A DNA stretch of 58,795 nucleotides from Pseudomonas entomophila (GTDB lineage: Bacteria > Pseudomonadota > Gammaproteobacteria > Pseudomonadales > Pseudomonadaceae): assembly GCF_013523125.1 (NCBI RefSeq), contig NZ_JAAMQJ010000030.1:1-58795 (forward strand), read 5' to 3'. How positions within the stretch are numbered: the stretch's first letter is position 1; each line of letters opens with the position of its first letter. Below the pieces are notes generated by a model. It searched no databases. It saw nothing but the letters and a program-made list of their open reading frames with translations, and was not told the origin of the DNA. Below are positions 1 to 8,549 of this stretch, piece after piece. Position numbers and translations under genes: made by a program.

Positions 1-99
1 GCCAAAGTTGCCATGGTGGCCTGCATGCGGGTATTGGCTGTACGCCTCAACGCCATGATCAAAAACGACCAGGACTGGATGGATGATCCAGTCCGATAG
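1..99 (+). pseudogene. C-terminal tail of an IS110-family transposase (cut by the window edge)
   Basis: From base 1 an open frame encodes 32 residues ending at a TAG stop at 97-99. It reads AKVAMVACMRVLAVRLNAMI followed by KNDQDWMDDPVR. The 'K-V-A-x-V-A-C-M-R-x-L-x-x-x-L-N-A-M' pattern is typical of the extreme C-terminus of IS110/IS1111-family (DEDD) transposases. The rest of the gene lies outside the window, so it may be intact. IS110 relatives in P. putida (ISPpu9/ISPpu10 type) are known to insert into REP sequences, which fits the REP-like DNA that follows. Confidence 0.75.
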
Positions 100-390
100 A
101 CGGTCGCTGAAGACAGTTGCTCCCACAAGCTGCTTGCGCAGCCATGCCCAGACCGACGGCTGCAGAGATCTGGGTGGGAGCTGGCTTGCCAGCGATAGGG
201 CCCTGTCAGGCGCCGACTGCGTCGCGGGTAAGCACACACATCAGTCCATTCGGTCGGGCCCAAGTAGAAAAGACAGTTGCTCCCACAAAGGCCCATGCAG
301 CCTGCCCACAGGCAGGGACGTGCACCCACCCTGTGGGAGCGAGCTTGCCCGCGAGGGGGCCACGACGTGGCCCCGACTGCCCGGCATCAC
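100..390. repeat. Non-coding spacer with REP-like palindromes and a 19-bp direct repeat
   Basis: No convincing gene is seen. The sequence aagacagttgctcccacaa occurs at 110-128 and again, identically, at 270-288. REP-type segments with 'GGGAGC...GGCTTGCC' and 'GTGGGAGCGAGCTTGCCCGC' signatures lie near 175-205 and 331-360. The spacer probably contains the right end of the IS110-like element and the REP into which it inserted. I could not place the exact IS boundary without the rest of the element. Confidence 0.55.
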
Positions 391-1476
391 TCAGCCACGC
401 GGCTTGCCGCGACCACCGCCCGAAGGCTTGCCGCCGTCGGTACGGCCACCGTCCGGGCGGGCCGGACGCTTGCGCATGTCGCTCGGCCGCTCGGCCACGG
501 TGCTGCTGCCACGACCGCCCTTGCGGGGCGCGTCCTCACGCGGCTGGCGCGGCGGGCGCTCGGCCGTCGAGCCGGCGTCCTGAGCCGGGCGCAGGGAACG
601 CACGCGCTCGTTGCGGCCCATGGGCCGGGTGGACTTGCGCTGCAGGCGCTCGAGCTTGTCCTTGGCCTTGAGGTTCAGGGCCGGCAGCGCCACGGGCTGG
701 AGCCCGACTTCGGCCGCGAGGATGTCGATCTCGCCCTGGGTCATTTCGCGCCAGCGTCCCATCGGCAGGTCCGAATTGAGGAACACCGGGCCGAAGCGCA
801 CACGCTTGAGGCGGCTGACCACCACGCCCTGGGATTCCCACAGGCGACGGACTTCCCGGTTGCGACCTTCCATCACCACGCAGTGGAACCAGTGGTTGAA
901 GCCTTCGCCGCCCGGAGCCTTCTGGATGTCGGTGAACTTGGCCGGCCCGTCTTCGAGCATCACGCCGTCGGTGAGGCGCTTGACCATGTCGTCGTCGACC
1001 TCGCCCCGGACACGCACCGCGTATTCGCGGTCCATCTCGTAGGACGGGTGCATCAGGCGGTTGGCCAGTTCGCCGTCGGTGGTGAACAGCAGCAGGCCGG
1101 TGGTATTGATGTCCAGGCGGCCGATGTTGATCCAACGGCCTTCTCTGGGACGCGGCAGGCGGTCGAACACGGTCGGGCGCCCTTCCGGGTCGTCACGGGT
1201 GCAGATCTCGCCATCGGGCTTGTTGTACATGATGACCCGGCGAACCGATTCGGCGGACTCTTCACGCTTGATCAGCTTGCCGTCGACGGCGATGGCGTCG
1301 TGCAGGTCGACGCGCTGGCCCAGGGTGGCCACCACGCCGTTGACCTTGATCCGGCCTTGGCCGATCCAGGCCTCGACGTCACGCCGCGAGCCGACGCCGA
1401 TGCGCGCCAGCACCTTTTGCAGCTTCTCGCCGGCCGGTGGGGTCTGTGGGGTTTCTTGCAGGTCGTTGTCGTTCAT
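391..1476 (-). CDS. rluB: 23S rRNA pseudouridine(2605) synthase RluB
   Basis: 361 residues. RluB converts U2605 in helix 93 of 23S rRNA to pseudouridine. An S4 RNA-binding domain (about residues 17-65, 'EKLQKVLARIGVGSRR') precedes the catalytic domain with motif GRLDINTTGLLLFTTDG, whose catalytic Asp is about residue 122. The C-terminus is a long basic, Gly/Arg/Pro-rich tail that is probably disordered; such tails are common in pseudomonad RluB. I chose the ATG at 1476 because GGGAGG lies just upstream; a longer in-frame extension to 1542 lacks family similarity. It ends the rnm-yciO-scpA-scpB-rluB gene line. Confidence 0.93.
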   Translation of the reverse strand: MNDNDLQETPQTPPAGEKLQKVLARIGVGSRRDVEAWIGQGRIKVNGVVATLGQRVDLHDAIAVDGKLIKREESAESVRRVIMYNKPDGEICTRDDPEGRPTVFDRLPRPREGRWINIGRLDINTTGLLLFTTDGELANRLMHPSYEMDREYAVRVRGEVDDDMVKRLTDGVMLEDGPAKFTDIQKAPGGEGFNHWFHCVVMEGRNREVRRLWESQGVVVSRLKRVRFGPVFLNSDLPMGRWREMTQGEIDILAAEVGLQPVALPALNLKAKDKLERLQRKSTRPMGRNERVRSLRPAQDAGSTAERPPRQPREDAPRKGGRGSSTVAERPSDMRKRPARPDGGRTDGGKPSGGGRGKPRG

Positions 1477-1627
1477 GCTGGGCACCTCCCGGTGTAGGCA
1501 GTCAATCAGTGTCGACGTCGATCGCGTCGAGCGGGCGCGCATGATACGCCCTTACCGCTCGGCATGCACGAGCCGGGCGATCACTTTTCAGACGCACGCC
1601 TGCACTTTCCGCCCGATGGTGGCAAGG

Positions 1628-2434
1628 CTAGTCGCGGCGCGACGTTTCCACGGCGTCCGGCGCCTCGCCAGACACAGGCTCGACCTGTCCAGCATCGCCT
1701 TCGTCAGGCAGATGCAGGTCATCGAAGTCGATCTTGAGCCCGTCTTCCATGGCATCGAGCTCCACCAGCAGCGAGCGGAAACTGGTCTCCTCCGGCGCAT
1801 CGTCTTCGGGCTCGGGCTCGTCGCCCAGGCTGGCATCGGCCAGCGCCTGCAGATGGATCGGCACCGGGGCATCGTCATCGTCGAAGGCCGGCTCAGGCTC
1901 CATCTCGCGCAGCTCGGCCAGCGCAGGCAGCTCGTCGAGGCTCTTGAGGTTGAAGTGGTCGAGAAAGGCCTTGGTGGTGGCGAACATGGCCGGGCGGCCC
2001 GGCACGTCGCGGTGCCCCACCACGCGAATCCATTCGCGCTCGAGCAGCGTGCGGGTGATGTTGCTGTTCACCGCCACCCCGCGCACGTCTTCGATCTCGC
2101 CCCGAGTCACCGGCTGGCGATAGGCGATCAGCGCCAGGGTTTCGAGCAAGGCACGCGAGTAACGCTGCGGACGCTCCTCCCAAAGCCGACCGACCCAGGG
2201 GCCATAGGCCTCGCGGATCTGCAGGCGGTAGCCGGAAGCCACCTCCTTGAGCTCGAACGCCCGGCCCGCGCAGGACTTGCCGAGCACGTCCAGGGCTTTC
2301 CTGAACACGGCCGGGGCCGGCCGTTCGGCTTCTTCGAACAGTTCGTACAGCCGTTCGAGCGACTGTGCCTTGCCCGAGGCGAGCAGGAAGGCTTCGATCA
2401 GCGACGCCAGGTCGCGGGGTTCATTGAGGTTCAT
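1628..2434 (-). CDS. scpB: Segregation and condensation protein B (ScpB)
   Basis: 268 residues. ScpB is the winged-helix (kite) subunit of the Smc-ScpAB condensin complex that compacts and segregates the chromosome. The sequence shows the N-terminal 'LASLIEAFLLASGKAQSLERL' start, the central 'YSRALLETLALIAYRQPVTRGEIEDVRGVAVN' winged-helix signature and an acidic C-terminal extension (EPAFDDDDAP, EPEPEDDAPEE) longer than in Bacillus ScpB. Start chosen at ATG 2434 (MNLNEPRD); upstream in-frame residues overlap the end of scpA and look non-homologous. It lies 22 bp downstream of scpA, so the two are surely co-transcribed. Confidence 0.93.
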   Translation of the reverse strand: MNLNEPRDLASLIEAFLLASGKAQSLERLYELFEEAERPAPAVFRKALDVLGKSCAGRAFELKEVASGYRLQIREAYGPWVGRLWEERPQRYSRALLETLALIAYRQPVTRGEIEDVRGVAVNSNITRTLLEREWIRVVGHRDVPGRPAMFATTKAFLDHFNLKSLDELPALAELREMEPEPAFDDDDAPVPIHLQALADASLGDEPEPEDDAPEETSFRSLLVELDAMEDGLKIDFDDLHLPDEGDAGQVEPVSGEAPDAVETSRRD

Positions 2435-2456
2435 GGGGCAGGGCTTGGCTCGTGGG

Positions 2457-3278
2457 TCACTCGGCGCGCACACGCACGTGAATGGGGGCAAAAGGCTCAT
2501 TCTGCACGAGTTCGACCAAGGATTCCTTCACCAGCTCGAGCACCGCCATGAACGTCACCACCACCCCCAGCTTGCCCTCGGCCGCGCCGAACAGCGTGGC
2601 GAAGGGCACGAACCCCTGGCCCTTGAGGCGTTCGAGCACCTCGGTCATGCGCTCTCGGGTGGACAGGGTCTCGCGGCTGATCTGGTGGCTTTCGAACAGG
2701 TCGTTGCGGCGCATGACCTCGGCCATCGACAGCAGCACCTCCTCCAGCAGCACCGGGGGCAGCACCTTGCGCACCTTGGCCTGAGGTGCTTCCAGGCGCG
2801 GCACGACGATGTCGCGCCCGACCCGGCTCAGGCGGTCGAGGTCCTCGGCTGCCGTCTTGAACCGCTCGTACTCCTGCAGGCGGCGGATCAGCTCGGCGCG
2901 CGGATCGCCCTCTTCCTCCTCGGCCACGACCGCCCGGGGCAGCAGCATGCGCGACTTGATCTCGGCGAGCATGGCGGCCATGACCAGGTACTCGGCGGCC
3001 AACTCCAGGCGTACGCTCTTCATCAGCTCGACGTAGCCCATGTACTGGCGCGTGATCTCGGCCACCGGGATGTCGAGGATGTCGATGTTCTGCTTGCGGA
3101 TCAGGTACAAGAGCAGGTCGAGCGGCCCTTCGAAGGCGTCCAGGAAGATTTCCAGCGCGTCCGGCGGGATGTACAGGTCGACGGGCAGTTCGGTCAGCGC
3201 CTGGCCATAGACCAGTGGCGAGGGCGCCGGACGCGGCGCCGGCTCTGCCTCGCCCATGTGTTCATGCACCTCGGTCAT
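2457..3278 (-). CDS. scpA: Segregation and condensation protein A (ScpA)
   Basis: 273 residues. ScpA is the kleisin subunit that bridges Smc heads and binds ScpB. Hallmarks are 'FEGPLDLLLYLIRKQNIDILDIPVAEITRQY' (about residues 48-78) and 'EYLVMAAMLAEIKSRMLLP' (about 94-112). The first 30 residues, rich in Glu/Pro/Ala, precede the conserved domain as in other pseudomonads. The ATG overlaps the stop of yciO (ATGA), which implies translational coupling. ScpB follows directly. Confidence 0.94.
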   Translation of the reverse strand: MTEVHEHMGEAEPAPRPAPSPLVYGQALTELPVDLYIPPDALEIFLDAFEGPLDLLLYLIRKQNIDILDIPVAEITRQYMGYVELMKSVRLELAAEYLVMAAMLAEIKSRMLLPRAVVAEEEEGDPRAELIRRLQEYERFKTAAEDLDRLSRVGRDIVVPRLEAPQAKVRKVLPPVLLEEVLLSMAEVMRRNDLFESHQISRETLSTRERMTEVLERLKGQGFVPFATLFGAAEGKLGVVVTFMAVLELVKESLVELVQNEPFAPIHVRVRAE

Positions 3279-3904
3279 GCGGGCGCCAGGAAGGGTTCGG
3301 GATCGCCGCAGCCCACGCGCAGCACTTCCGGCTCGTCGTCGACCAGACTGATCACGGTGGAGGCCTTGAGGTCGCCGAAGCCGCCATCGATGATCAGGTC
3401 GACATGGTGCTCCAGGCGCTGCCGGATCTCGTAGGGATCGGTCATGGGCTCGTCATCCCCCGGCAGGATCAGGCTCACGCTCATCAACGGCTCGCCCAGC
3501 TCGGCCAGCAACGCCAGGGTGATCGCATGGTCCGGCACGCGCAGGCCGATGGTGCGGCGCTTCTCGTGCAGCAGCAGGCGCGGCACTTCACGGGTGCCGT
3601 TGAGGATGAAGGTGTAGGGGCCTGGCACGTGCGTCTTGAGCAGGCGGAACAGCCGCGTATCGACCTTGGCGTACAGCCCCAGCTGGGACATGTCGCAGCA
3701 CATCAGGGTGAAGTTGTGGTTCTTGTCGAGCTGGCGCAGGCGCCGCACCCGCTCGATCGCCGCCTTGTCGCCGATCTGGCAACCCAGGGCGTAGGCCGAG
3801 TCGGTGGGGTACACCACCACCCCGCCCTTGCGAATGATGTCCACAGCCTGGCGAATCAACCGCGGCTGAGGGTTTTCCGGATGAATCTGGAAAAATTGGC
3901 TCAC
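3275..3904 (-). CDS. yciO: YciO-type Sua5/YrdC-family protein
   Basis: 209 residues in the YrdC/Sua5 fold. Family members make threonylcarbamoyl-AMP for tRNA t6A modification; the role of YciO itself is less certain. The N-terminus MSQFFQIHPENPQPR and motifs 'GGVVVYPTDSAYALGC', 'NFTLMCCDMSQL' and 'GPYTFILNGTREVPR' match E. coli YciO closely. I take GTG 3904 as start because homologues begin at this Met; an in-frame ATG at 3940 would overlap rnm. The stop overlaps scpA by 4 bp, and rnm ends 13 bp upstream. Confidence 0.9.
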   Translation of the reverse strand: MSQFFQIHPENPQPRLIRQAVDIIRKGGVVVYPTDSAYALGCQIGDKAAIERVRRLRQLDKNHNFTLMCCDMSQLGLYAKVDTRLFRLLKTHVPGPYTFILNGTREVPRLLLHEKRRTIGLRVPDHAITLALLAELGEPLMSVSLILPGDDEPMTDPYEIRQRLEHHVDLIIDGGFGDLKASTVISLVDDEPEVLRVGCGDPEPFLAPA

Positions 3905-3917
3905 GTCGTTGTCCTGT

Positions 3918-4778
3918 TCATAGCGCAGTTGGCTGTTCATGTCGGAATCGACGCCACAACGGTGGCAGGTCCTCGGGCACTGGCCGGTAGGCGCCGATCT
4001 CGCCCCAGGCGCCGGGGCCGTGGAAGTCGCTGCCAGCGCTTGCCAGCAGACCGAACTCGCGGGTGAGGATGGACAGCGTGCCGACCTGCTCGGCCGGCAT
4101 CATCCCGTTGACCACTTCCAATGCCTGACCGCCGGCCTGCAGATAGTCGGCGATCAGACGACGACGCTTGCTGCGCGTCAGGTCGTAATGCATCGGGTGC
4201 GCCAGGCTGACCCATGCGTTGGACCGGCGCAGGGTCTGGACGGTTTCATCCAGGGTCGGCCAATGCAGCTTGACGTCGCCCAGCTTGCCGGCACCCAGCC
4301 ACTTGCGAAAAGCCTCGCCGCGGTCCTTGACGTGCCCGGCCTGGACCAGAAACTCGGCAAAATGCGGTCGGGCCGGGGCGTTGTGGCTGTCGCCCAGCGC
4401 TTGCTGCAGGGCACGCGCGCCCTCCAAGGCGCCCGGCATGCCCTTGGCTGCCAGCCGTCGGTCGATCTCTTCAGCGCGCAGCCACCGGCCCTTGTGCAGG
4501 GCCTGCACCGCCTCGAGCAGCGGGGGTGCATCCAGGGCGAAGTCGTAGCCCAGCACGTGGATGGTCGCGCCACCCCAGGTGCAGGACAGTTCCACGCCAC
4601 TGATCCACTGCATGCCCCGGGCCTGGCAGGCTTCGCGGGCCTCGACCAGGCCGTCGAGGGTGTCGTGGTCGGTCAGCGCCAGCGTGCGCACGCCGTGCGC
4701 GTGCGCCCGTGCGACCAACGCCGTGGGCGTGAGGGCGCCGTCGGAAGCCGTGCTGTGGCAGTGCAGATCAACATTCAT
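3918..4778 (-). CDS. rnm: PHP-domain 5'-3' exoribonuclease (RNase AM/YciV type)
   Basis: 286 residues. PHP-family phosphoesterase; E. coli Rnm (YciV, TrpH) trims 5' ends of rRNAs and degrades short RNAs. Metal-binding motifs are visible: [11 protein letters not shown] (residues 3-13), TDHDTLDG, the 'GVELSC' Glu, 'VSLAHP' and 'SDFHGPG' near the C-terminus. Start taken at ATG 4778 (MNVDLHCHS), as in homologues; 37 further in-frame residues upstream run into the divergent yciB region. First gene of the minus-strand block; its promoter must lie in the 67-bp gap shared with yciB. Confidence 0.9.
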   Translation of the reverse strand: MNVDLHCHSTASDGALTPTALVARAHAHGVRTLALTDHDTLDGLVEAREACQARGMQWISGVELSCTWGGATIHVLGYDFALDAPPLLEAVQALHKGRWLRAEEIDRRLAAKGMPGALEGARALQQALGDSHNAPARPHFAEFLVQAGHVKDRGEAFRKWLGAGKLGDVKLHWPTLDETVQTLRRSNAWVSLAHPMHYDLTRSKRRRLIADYLQAGGQALEVVNGMMPAEQVGTLSILTREFGLLASAGSDFHGPGAWGEIGAYRPVPEDLPPLWRRFRHEQPTAL

Positions 4779-4845
4779 AGGGGAACGCTTTCGTGGTATT
4801 CGATGTTTGTTATTATGCCGCCACCTCTCGCTTCTGGCTGCCACC

Positions 4846-5454
4846 GTGAAACAATTCATCGATTTCATACCGCTGCTGCTGTTCTTCATCGTCTACAAGC
4901 TCGACCCTCGCCTGGTCGACGTCGGCGGTCATGCCTTCGAACTCGGCGGCATCTACAGCGCGACCAAGGTGCTGATCCTCAGCTCCGTGGTGGTGTATGG
5001 CGTGCTGTTCCTGCGCCAGCGCAGGCTCGAGAAGGGCCAGTGGCTGACGCTCGTCGCCTGCCTGGTGTTCGGCGGACTGACCCTGGCCTTCCACAGCGAG
5101 ACCTTCCTCAAGTGGAAGGCGCCGGTGGTCAACTGGCTGTTCGCCCTGGCCTTCCTGGGCAGCCATTTCGTCGGCGACCGCGTGCTGGTCAAGCGCATCA
5201 TGGGCCATGCCCTGAACCTGCCGAACCCGATCTGGGTACGGCTGAACCTGGCCTGGGTCGTGTTCTTCGTGTTCTGCGGCGCGGCCAACCTGTTCGTGGC
5301 CTTCACCTTCGAGCGCTTCTGGGTCGACTTCAAGGTCTTCGGCAGCCTGGGCCTGACCGTGCTGTTCATGGTCGCCCAGGGGCTCTATCTGTCGCGTCAC
5401 CTGCGCGACAACGAGACGCCCACCCCGCCCTCTTCCACCCAGCACAAGGACTGA
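4846..5454 (+). CDS. yciB: Septation/inner-membrane protein YciB (IspZ family)
   Basis: 202 residues, five predicted membrane helices. YciB family proteins affect cell envelope synthesis and septation. The start '[18 protein letters not shown]' and the motifs '[21 protein letters not shown]' and '[20 protein letters not shown]' identify the family. The start is GTG at 4846; the longer in-frame ORF upstream is antisense to rnm. Followed after 1 bp by yciI, so probably one transcript. Confidence 0.92.
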   Translation: MKQFIDFIPLLLFFIVYKLDPRLVDVGGHAFELGGIYSATKVLILSSVVVYGVLFLRQRRLEKGQWLTLVACLVFGGLTLAFHSETFLKWKAPVVNWLFALAFLGSHFVGDRVLVKRIMGHALNLPNPIWVRLNLAWVVFFVFCGAANLFVAFTFERFWVDFKVFGSLGLTVLFMVAQGLYLSRHLRDNETPTPPSSTQHKD

Positions 5455-5455
5455 C

Positions 5456-5755
5456 ATGCTCTACGCCATCATCGCCCGCGACGTCGACGGTTCCCTGGAC
5501 AAGCGCCTGGCCACGCGCCCGGCCCACCTCGAGCGCCTGCAGCAACTCAAGGCCGAAGGCCGCCTGATCCTGGCCGGGCCGCACCCGGCCATCGACAGCG
5601 ACGATCCAGGCCCGGCCGGCTTCACCGGCAGCCTGGTGGTCGCCGAGTTCGACTCGCTGACCGCTGCCCAGGCCTGGGCCGATGCCGACCCTTACACCGC
5701 GGCGGGCGTCTACGACCAGGTCGTGGTCAAGCCTTTCAAGCACGTGCTGCCCTGA
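5456..5755 (+). CDS. yciI: YciI family protein
   Basis: 99 residues, the usual length for YciI, a ferredoxin-like alpha/beta fold related to dehydrochlorinase-type active sites; physiological role unknown. It shows the opening [13 protein letters not shown], the His of '[24 protein letters not shown]' and the Asp region '[21 protein letters not shown]'. ATG lies 1 bp after the yciB stop (TGACATG), so translation is probably coupled. Confidence 0.92.
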   Translation: MLYAIIARDVDGSLDKRLATRPAHLERLQQLKAEGRLILAGPHPAIDSDDPGPAGFTGSLVVAEFDSLTAAQAWADADPYTAAGVYDQVVVKPFKHVLP

Positions 5756-5802
5756 TCCCTACTGGCGGCCGTTCCTGCCGCCCTTGCCGTCTCGAGTGAG
5801 TC

Positions 5803-6480
5803 ATGAGTGAGCTGTTACTGATTGACGATGACCAGGAGCTCTGCGAGCTGCTGGGCAGTTGGCTGAGCCAGGAAGGCTTCGAGGTGCGTGCCTGTCATGA
5901 CGGGCACAGCGCGCGCCAGTCCCTGGCCGAGCAACCGCCTGCGGCCGTGGTGCTGGACGTCATGCTGCCCGATGGCAGCGGCCTGGAGCTGCTCAGGCAA
6001 CTGCGTACCGAGCACGCCGAACTGCCGGTGCTCATGCTGTCGGCACGGGGCGAACCCCTGGACCGCATCCTTGGCCTCGAGCTGGGCGCTGACGACTACC
6101 TGGCCAAGCCGTGCGACCCGCGCGAACTGACGGCGCGTCTGCGGGCCGTGTTACGCCGCACCCATCCGGCGACCCCGACCACGCAACTGGAGATCGGCGA
6201 CCTGGCCTTCAGCCCGGCGCGCGGTGTCGTGGCGGTCGAGGGTCGCGAGATGACCCTGACCCTGTCGGAAAGCCGGATCCTCGAAGCCCTGCTGCGCCAG
6301 CCAGGCGAGCCCTTGGACAAGCAGGAACTGGCGCAGCTGGCCCTGGGACGCAAACTGACGCTGTACGATCGCAGCCTGGACATGCACGTCAGCAACCTGC
6401 GCAAGAAGGTCGGCCCCCATGCCGATGGCCGCCCGCGGATCGTCGCCCTGCGCAGCCGGGGGTATTACTACAGCCCTTGA
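5803..6480 (+). CDS. OmpR-family response regulator (CpxR-like)
   Basis: 225 residues. Receiver domain (about 1-120) with acidic pair D8/D9, phosphoacceptor D52 in 'VVLDVMLPDG', and Lys in 'DDYLAKPCDPREL'. A winged-helix DNA-binding domain (about 130-225) ends in 'LYDRSLDMHVSNLRKKVGP...IVALRSRGYYY'. Gene order regulator, LTxxQ periplasmic protein, kinase resembles the Cpx envelope-stress system, so I infer a CpxR-like role. Start ATG 5803 is preceded by GAGTGAGTC, a weak SD. Confidence 0.9.
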   Translation: MSELLLIDDDQELCELLGSWLSQEGFEVRACHDGHSARQSLAEQPPAAVVLDVMLPDGSGLELLRQLRTEHAELPVLMLSARGEPLDRILGLELGADDYLAKPCDPRELTARLRAVLRRTHPATPTTQLEIGDLAFSPARGVVAVEGREMTLTLSESRILEALLRQPGEPLDKQELAQLALGRKLTLYDRSLDMHVSNLRKKVGPHADGRPRIVALRSRGYYYSP

Positions 6481-6616
6481 GCTGCAAGCTGCAAGCTGCA
6501 AGCTGCAAGCTGCAAGTCAGCGTCGCCTCAACGCCCTGCCAACACCTGACGTGCCGCACTACCGTCCGCTTGTCGCTTGTCGCTTGTCGCTTGTCGCTTG
6601 TCGCTTGCAGCTTGCA
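6480..6616. repeat. Inverted heptanucleotide-array element, copy 1
   Basis: Left arm: five perfect tandem copies of AGCTGCA at 6480-6514, beginning inside the stop codon of the response regulator. Right arm: five copies of GCTTGTC then two of GCTTGCA at 6568-6616. The right-arm terminal units are the reverse complement of the left-arm unit in phase, so the transcript could fold into one long hairpin. The core contains gtcagcgtcgcctcaac (6516-6532) and gcactaccgtccgcttgt (6556-6573), both repeated in copy 2. Confidence 0.85.
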
Positions 6617-6731
6617 GCTCAATCCTCTCCCCCGCTTTACCAATCCTTTACCGACCCCTGACCGCGCTTGACCTTGTCTTCCCTAGACTGGGCTCATCCG
6701 GTAACCACCGGCCCATGAGAGGAGAGACACC

Positions 6732-7148
6732 ATGCGCAAGACCCTGACCGCCCTGCTGTTCGCCGCCGCACTGCCGACCGTGGCCATGGCCATGCCAGAA
6801 GGCGGCCCGCGTCATGATGGCCCGCCTCACCGTGGTGGCGCACCGTTCGCCCAACTCGACCTGACGCCGGAACAGCGTCACCAGGTGGACGCCCTGATGC
6901 GCGATCAGATGAAGGCCCGTCACGACATCACCGACCGCTACCTGGACAAGCTGTCCGCGTCGGACAAGAAAGCCATGCAGGACGACATCAAGGCCAACCG
7001 CGAGAAGAGCCAGACCGCCATCCGCGCGCTGCTCAAGCCGGAACAGCAGAAGAAATTCGACGATCTGGAAAAGGAACGTGCCGCCCGCAAGGCCGAATGG
7101 CAGGAATTCCAGGCCTGGAAAGCTGAAAAAGCCAAGAAGGCCCAGTAA
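6732..7148 (+). CDS. Spy/CpxP-family periplasmic LTxxQ protein
   Basis: 138 residues. Signal peptide about 1-21 (MRKTLTALLFAAALPTVAMA), then a His/Gly-rich stretch and an LTxxQ-type helical domain ('LDLTPEQRHQVDALMRDQ', about 45-60), and a Lys/Ala/Glu-rich helical tail. Spy and CpxP are ATP-independent periplasmic chaperones; CpxP also restrains its sensor kinase. Position between regulator and kinase supports a feedback role. RBS GAGAGGAGAG precedes the ATG. A strong terminator follows directly. Confidence 0.88.
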   Translation: MRKTLTALLFAAALPTVAMAMPEGGPRHDGPPHRGGAPFAQLDLTPEQRHQVDALMRDQMKARHDITDRYLDKLSASDKKAMQDDIKANREKSQTAIRALLKPEQQKKFDDLEKERAARKAEWQEFQAWKAEKAKKAQ

Positions 7149-7162
7149 GCTGTCGCTGACTG

Positions 7163-7195
7163 CCCGACCCGCCACCTGGCGGGTCGGGTTTTTTT
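7163..7195 (+). terminator. Intrinsic terminator between the Spy-like gene and the kinase
   Basis: Nearly perfect 11-12 bp GC stem (CCGACCCGCCA / TGGCGGGTCGGG) with a 2-nt loop followed by seven T residues. It lies 15 bp after the Spy-like stop and only 20 bp before the kinase start, so kinase expression may depend on read-through. Confidence 0.9.
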
Positions 7196-7214
7196 CGTGT
7201 GCGGAGGTGCCGGC

Positions 7215-8549
7215 GTGCGCTCATTGTTCTGGCGAATCCTGGCCAGCTTCTGGCTGGCCATCACCCTGGTAGCGGGGTTGTCGATCCTGCTGGGCCACAT
7301 GCTCAACCAGGACGCCTGGATCCTTAGTCGACATCCTGGCCTGAACACCCTGGCCAGTCAGTGGGCGCAGCGTTACGAGCAGAAGGGCCTGGCACCTGCA
7401 CAGCGCTTCCTGGAGCAGCGCAAGCAACGCTACAAGGTCGATGTGCAAGTGCTCGACGAAAGCGGTCAGGCGGTGGTCCCCGGAACGTTCCCGCGGCGCG
7501 CCGCCGACTTCGAGGCACGGCAGACCAACGACGAACGTCCCCTGCCCTGGCGCCGGCTGACCGAGGAGTACACCAGCCCACGCAGCGGCCAGACCTACCT
7601 GCTGATCTACCGCATCCCTCACCCGGAACTCGATGCCTGGCACCGTGACAGCCTGCTCTGGCCGCTGAGCGCCCTGGGCATTGCGCTGGTGGTGCTGACC
7701 TTGTTCAGCCTGCTGGTGACGCTGTCGATCACCCGCCCCCTGAGTCGGCTGCGCAGCGCGGTGCATGACCTGGGGCAGACCAGCTACCAGCAGAACAGCC
7801 TGGCCCGACTGGCCGATCGACGTGACGAGTTCGGCGTTCTGGCGACCGACTTCAACAAGATGGGCGCTCGCCTGCAGAGCCTGATCGGCAGCCAGCGACA
7901 ATTGCTGCGCGACGTGTCGCACGAGCTGCGTTCACCCCTGGCACGTCTGCGCGTGGCCCTGGCCTTGGCCGAGCGTGCCGGACCGGAACAACGCGCGGCG
8001 CTCTGGCCGCGCCTGACGCGCGAGTGCGATCGGCTGGAAGGGCTGATCAGCGAGATTCTCGAACTGGCACGCGTCGATGCCGAGCAGGCGCATCCCGAGC
8101 CGGTCGACCTGCCTGCGTTGCTGGGCAGTGTGTGCAAGGATGCCCAGCTGGCGGCGCCGGAGCAGGACATTCGCTGTGAAGTTGGGCCAGGGGTCAGTCT
8201 GCAGGGTTGGCCAACGCTGATCGAACGTGCGGTGGACAATCTGGTGCGAAATGCCCTGCGCTTCAATCCCCAGGGCCAGCCCATCGAGCTGCTGGCCGAG
8301 CGGGAGGCGCGGGGCATCGTGGTGAGTGTGCGTGACCATGGGCCCGGTATCGCGCCGGAACACCTGGCGCAGTTGGGAGAGCCCTTTTTCCGCGCGCCGG
8401 GCCAGACGGCCGCCGGTCACGGGTTGGGCCTGGCCATTGCGCGCAAGGCGGTGGAGCGCCATGGTGGCGCGCTCGAGCTGCTGAACCATGCACAGGGTGG
8501 CTTCGAGGCACGATTGGTGCTGCCGGTCGAGCCGGTGGTGGCGGGTTGA
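7215..8549 (+). CDS. Sensor histidine kinase (CpxA-like)
   Basis: 444 residues. First membrane helix about 5-27, periplasmic sensor domain, second helix about 155-177 ('LWPLSALGIALVVLTLFSLL'), HAMP, HisKA with 'LLRDVSHELRSPLARLR' (phosphoacceptor His about 236), and HATPase with N-box 'VDNLVRNALRFN', 'RDHGPGI' and 'GHGLGLAIARKAVERHGG'. Start taken as GTG 7215 because GGAGGTG sits 7 bp upstream; an in-frame GTG at 7197 lies inside the terminator tail. Likely partner of the regulator at 5803. Confidence 0.9.
   Translation: MRSLFWRILASFWLAITLVAGLSILLGHMLNQDAWILSRHPGLNTLASQWAQRYEQKGLAPAQRFLEQRKQRYKVDVQVLDESGQAVVPGTFPRRAADFEARQTNDERPLPWRRLTEEYTSPRSGQTYLLIYRIPHPELDAWHRDSLLWPLSALGIALVVLTLFSLLVTLSITRPLSRLRSAVHDLGQTSYQQNSLARLADRRDEFGVLATDFNKMGARLQSLIGSQRQLLRDVSHELRSPLARLRVALALAERAGPEQRAALWPRLTRECDRLEGLISEILELARVDAEQAHPEPVDLPALLGSVCKDAQLAAPEQDIRCEVGPGVSLQGWPTLIERAVDNLVRNALRFNPQGQPIELLAEREARGIVVSVRDHGPGIAPEHLAQLGEPFFRAPGQTAAGHGLGLAIARKAVERHGGALELLNHAQGGFEARLVLPVEPVVAG

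Noticed and set aside
1..390. Open frames at 83-583, 117-671 and 277-1497 on the plus strand
   Set aside because: They run through REP DNA and antisense to rluB; translations are low-complexity Pro/Arg/Ala.
6480..6616. CRISPR array suggested by regular repeats
   Set aside because: The unit is 7 bp without spacers and arms are inverted; no cas genes present.
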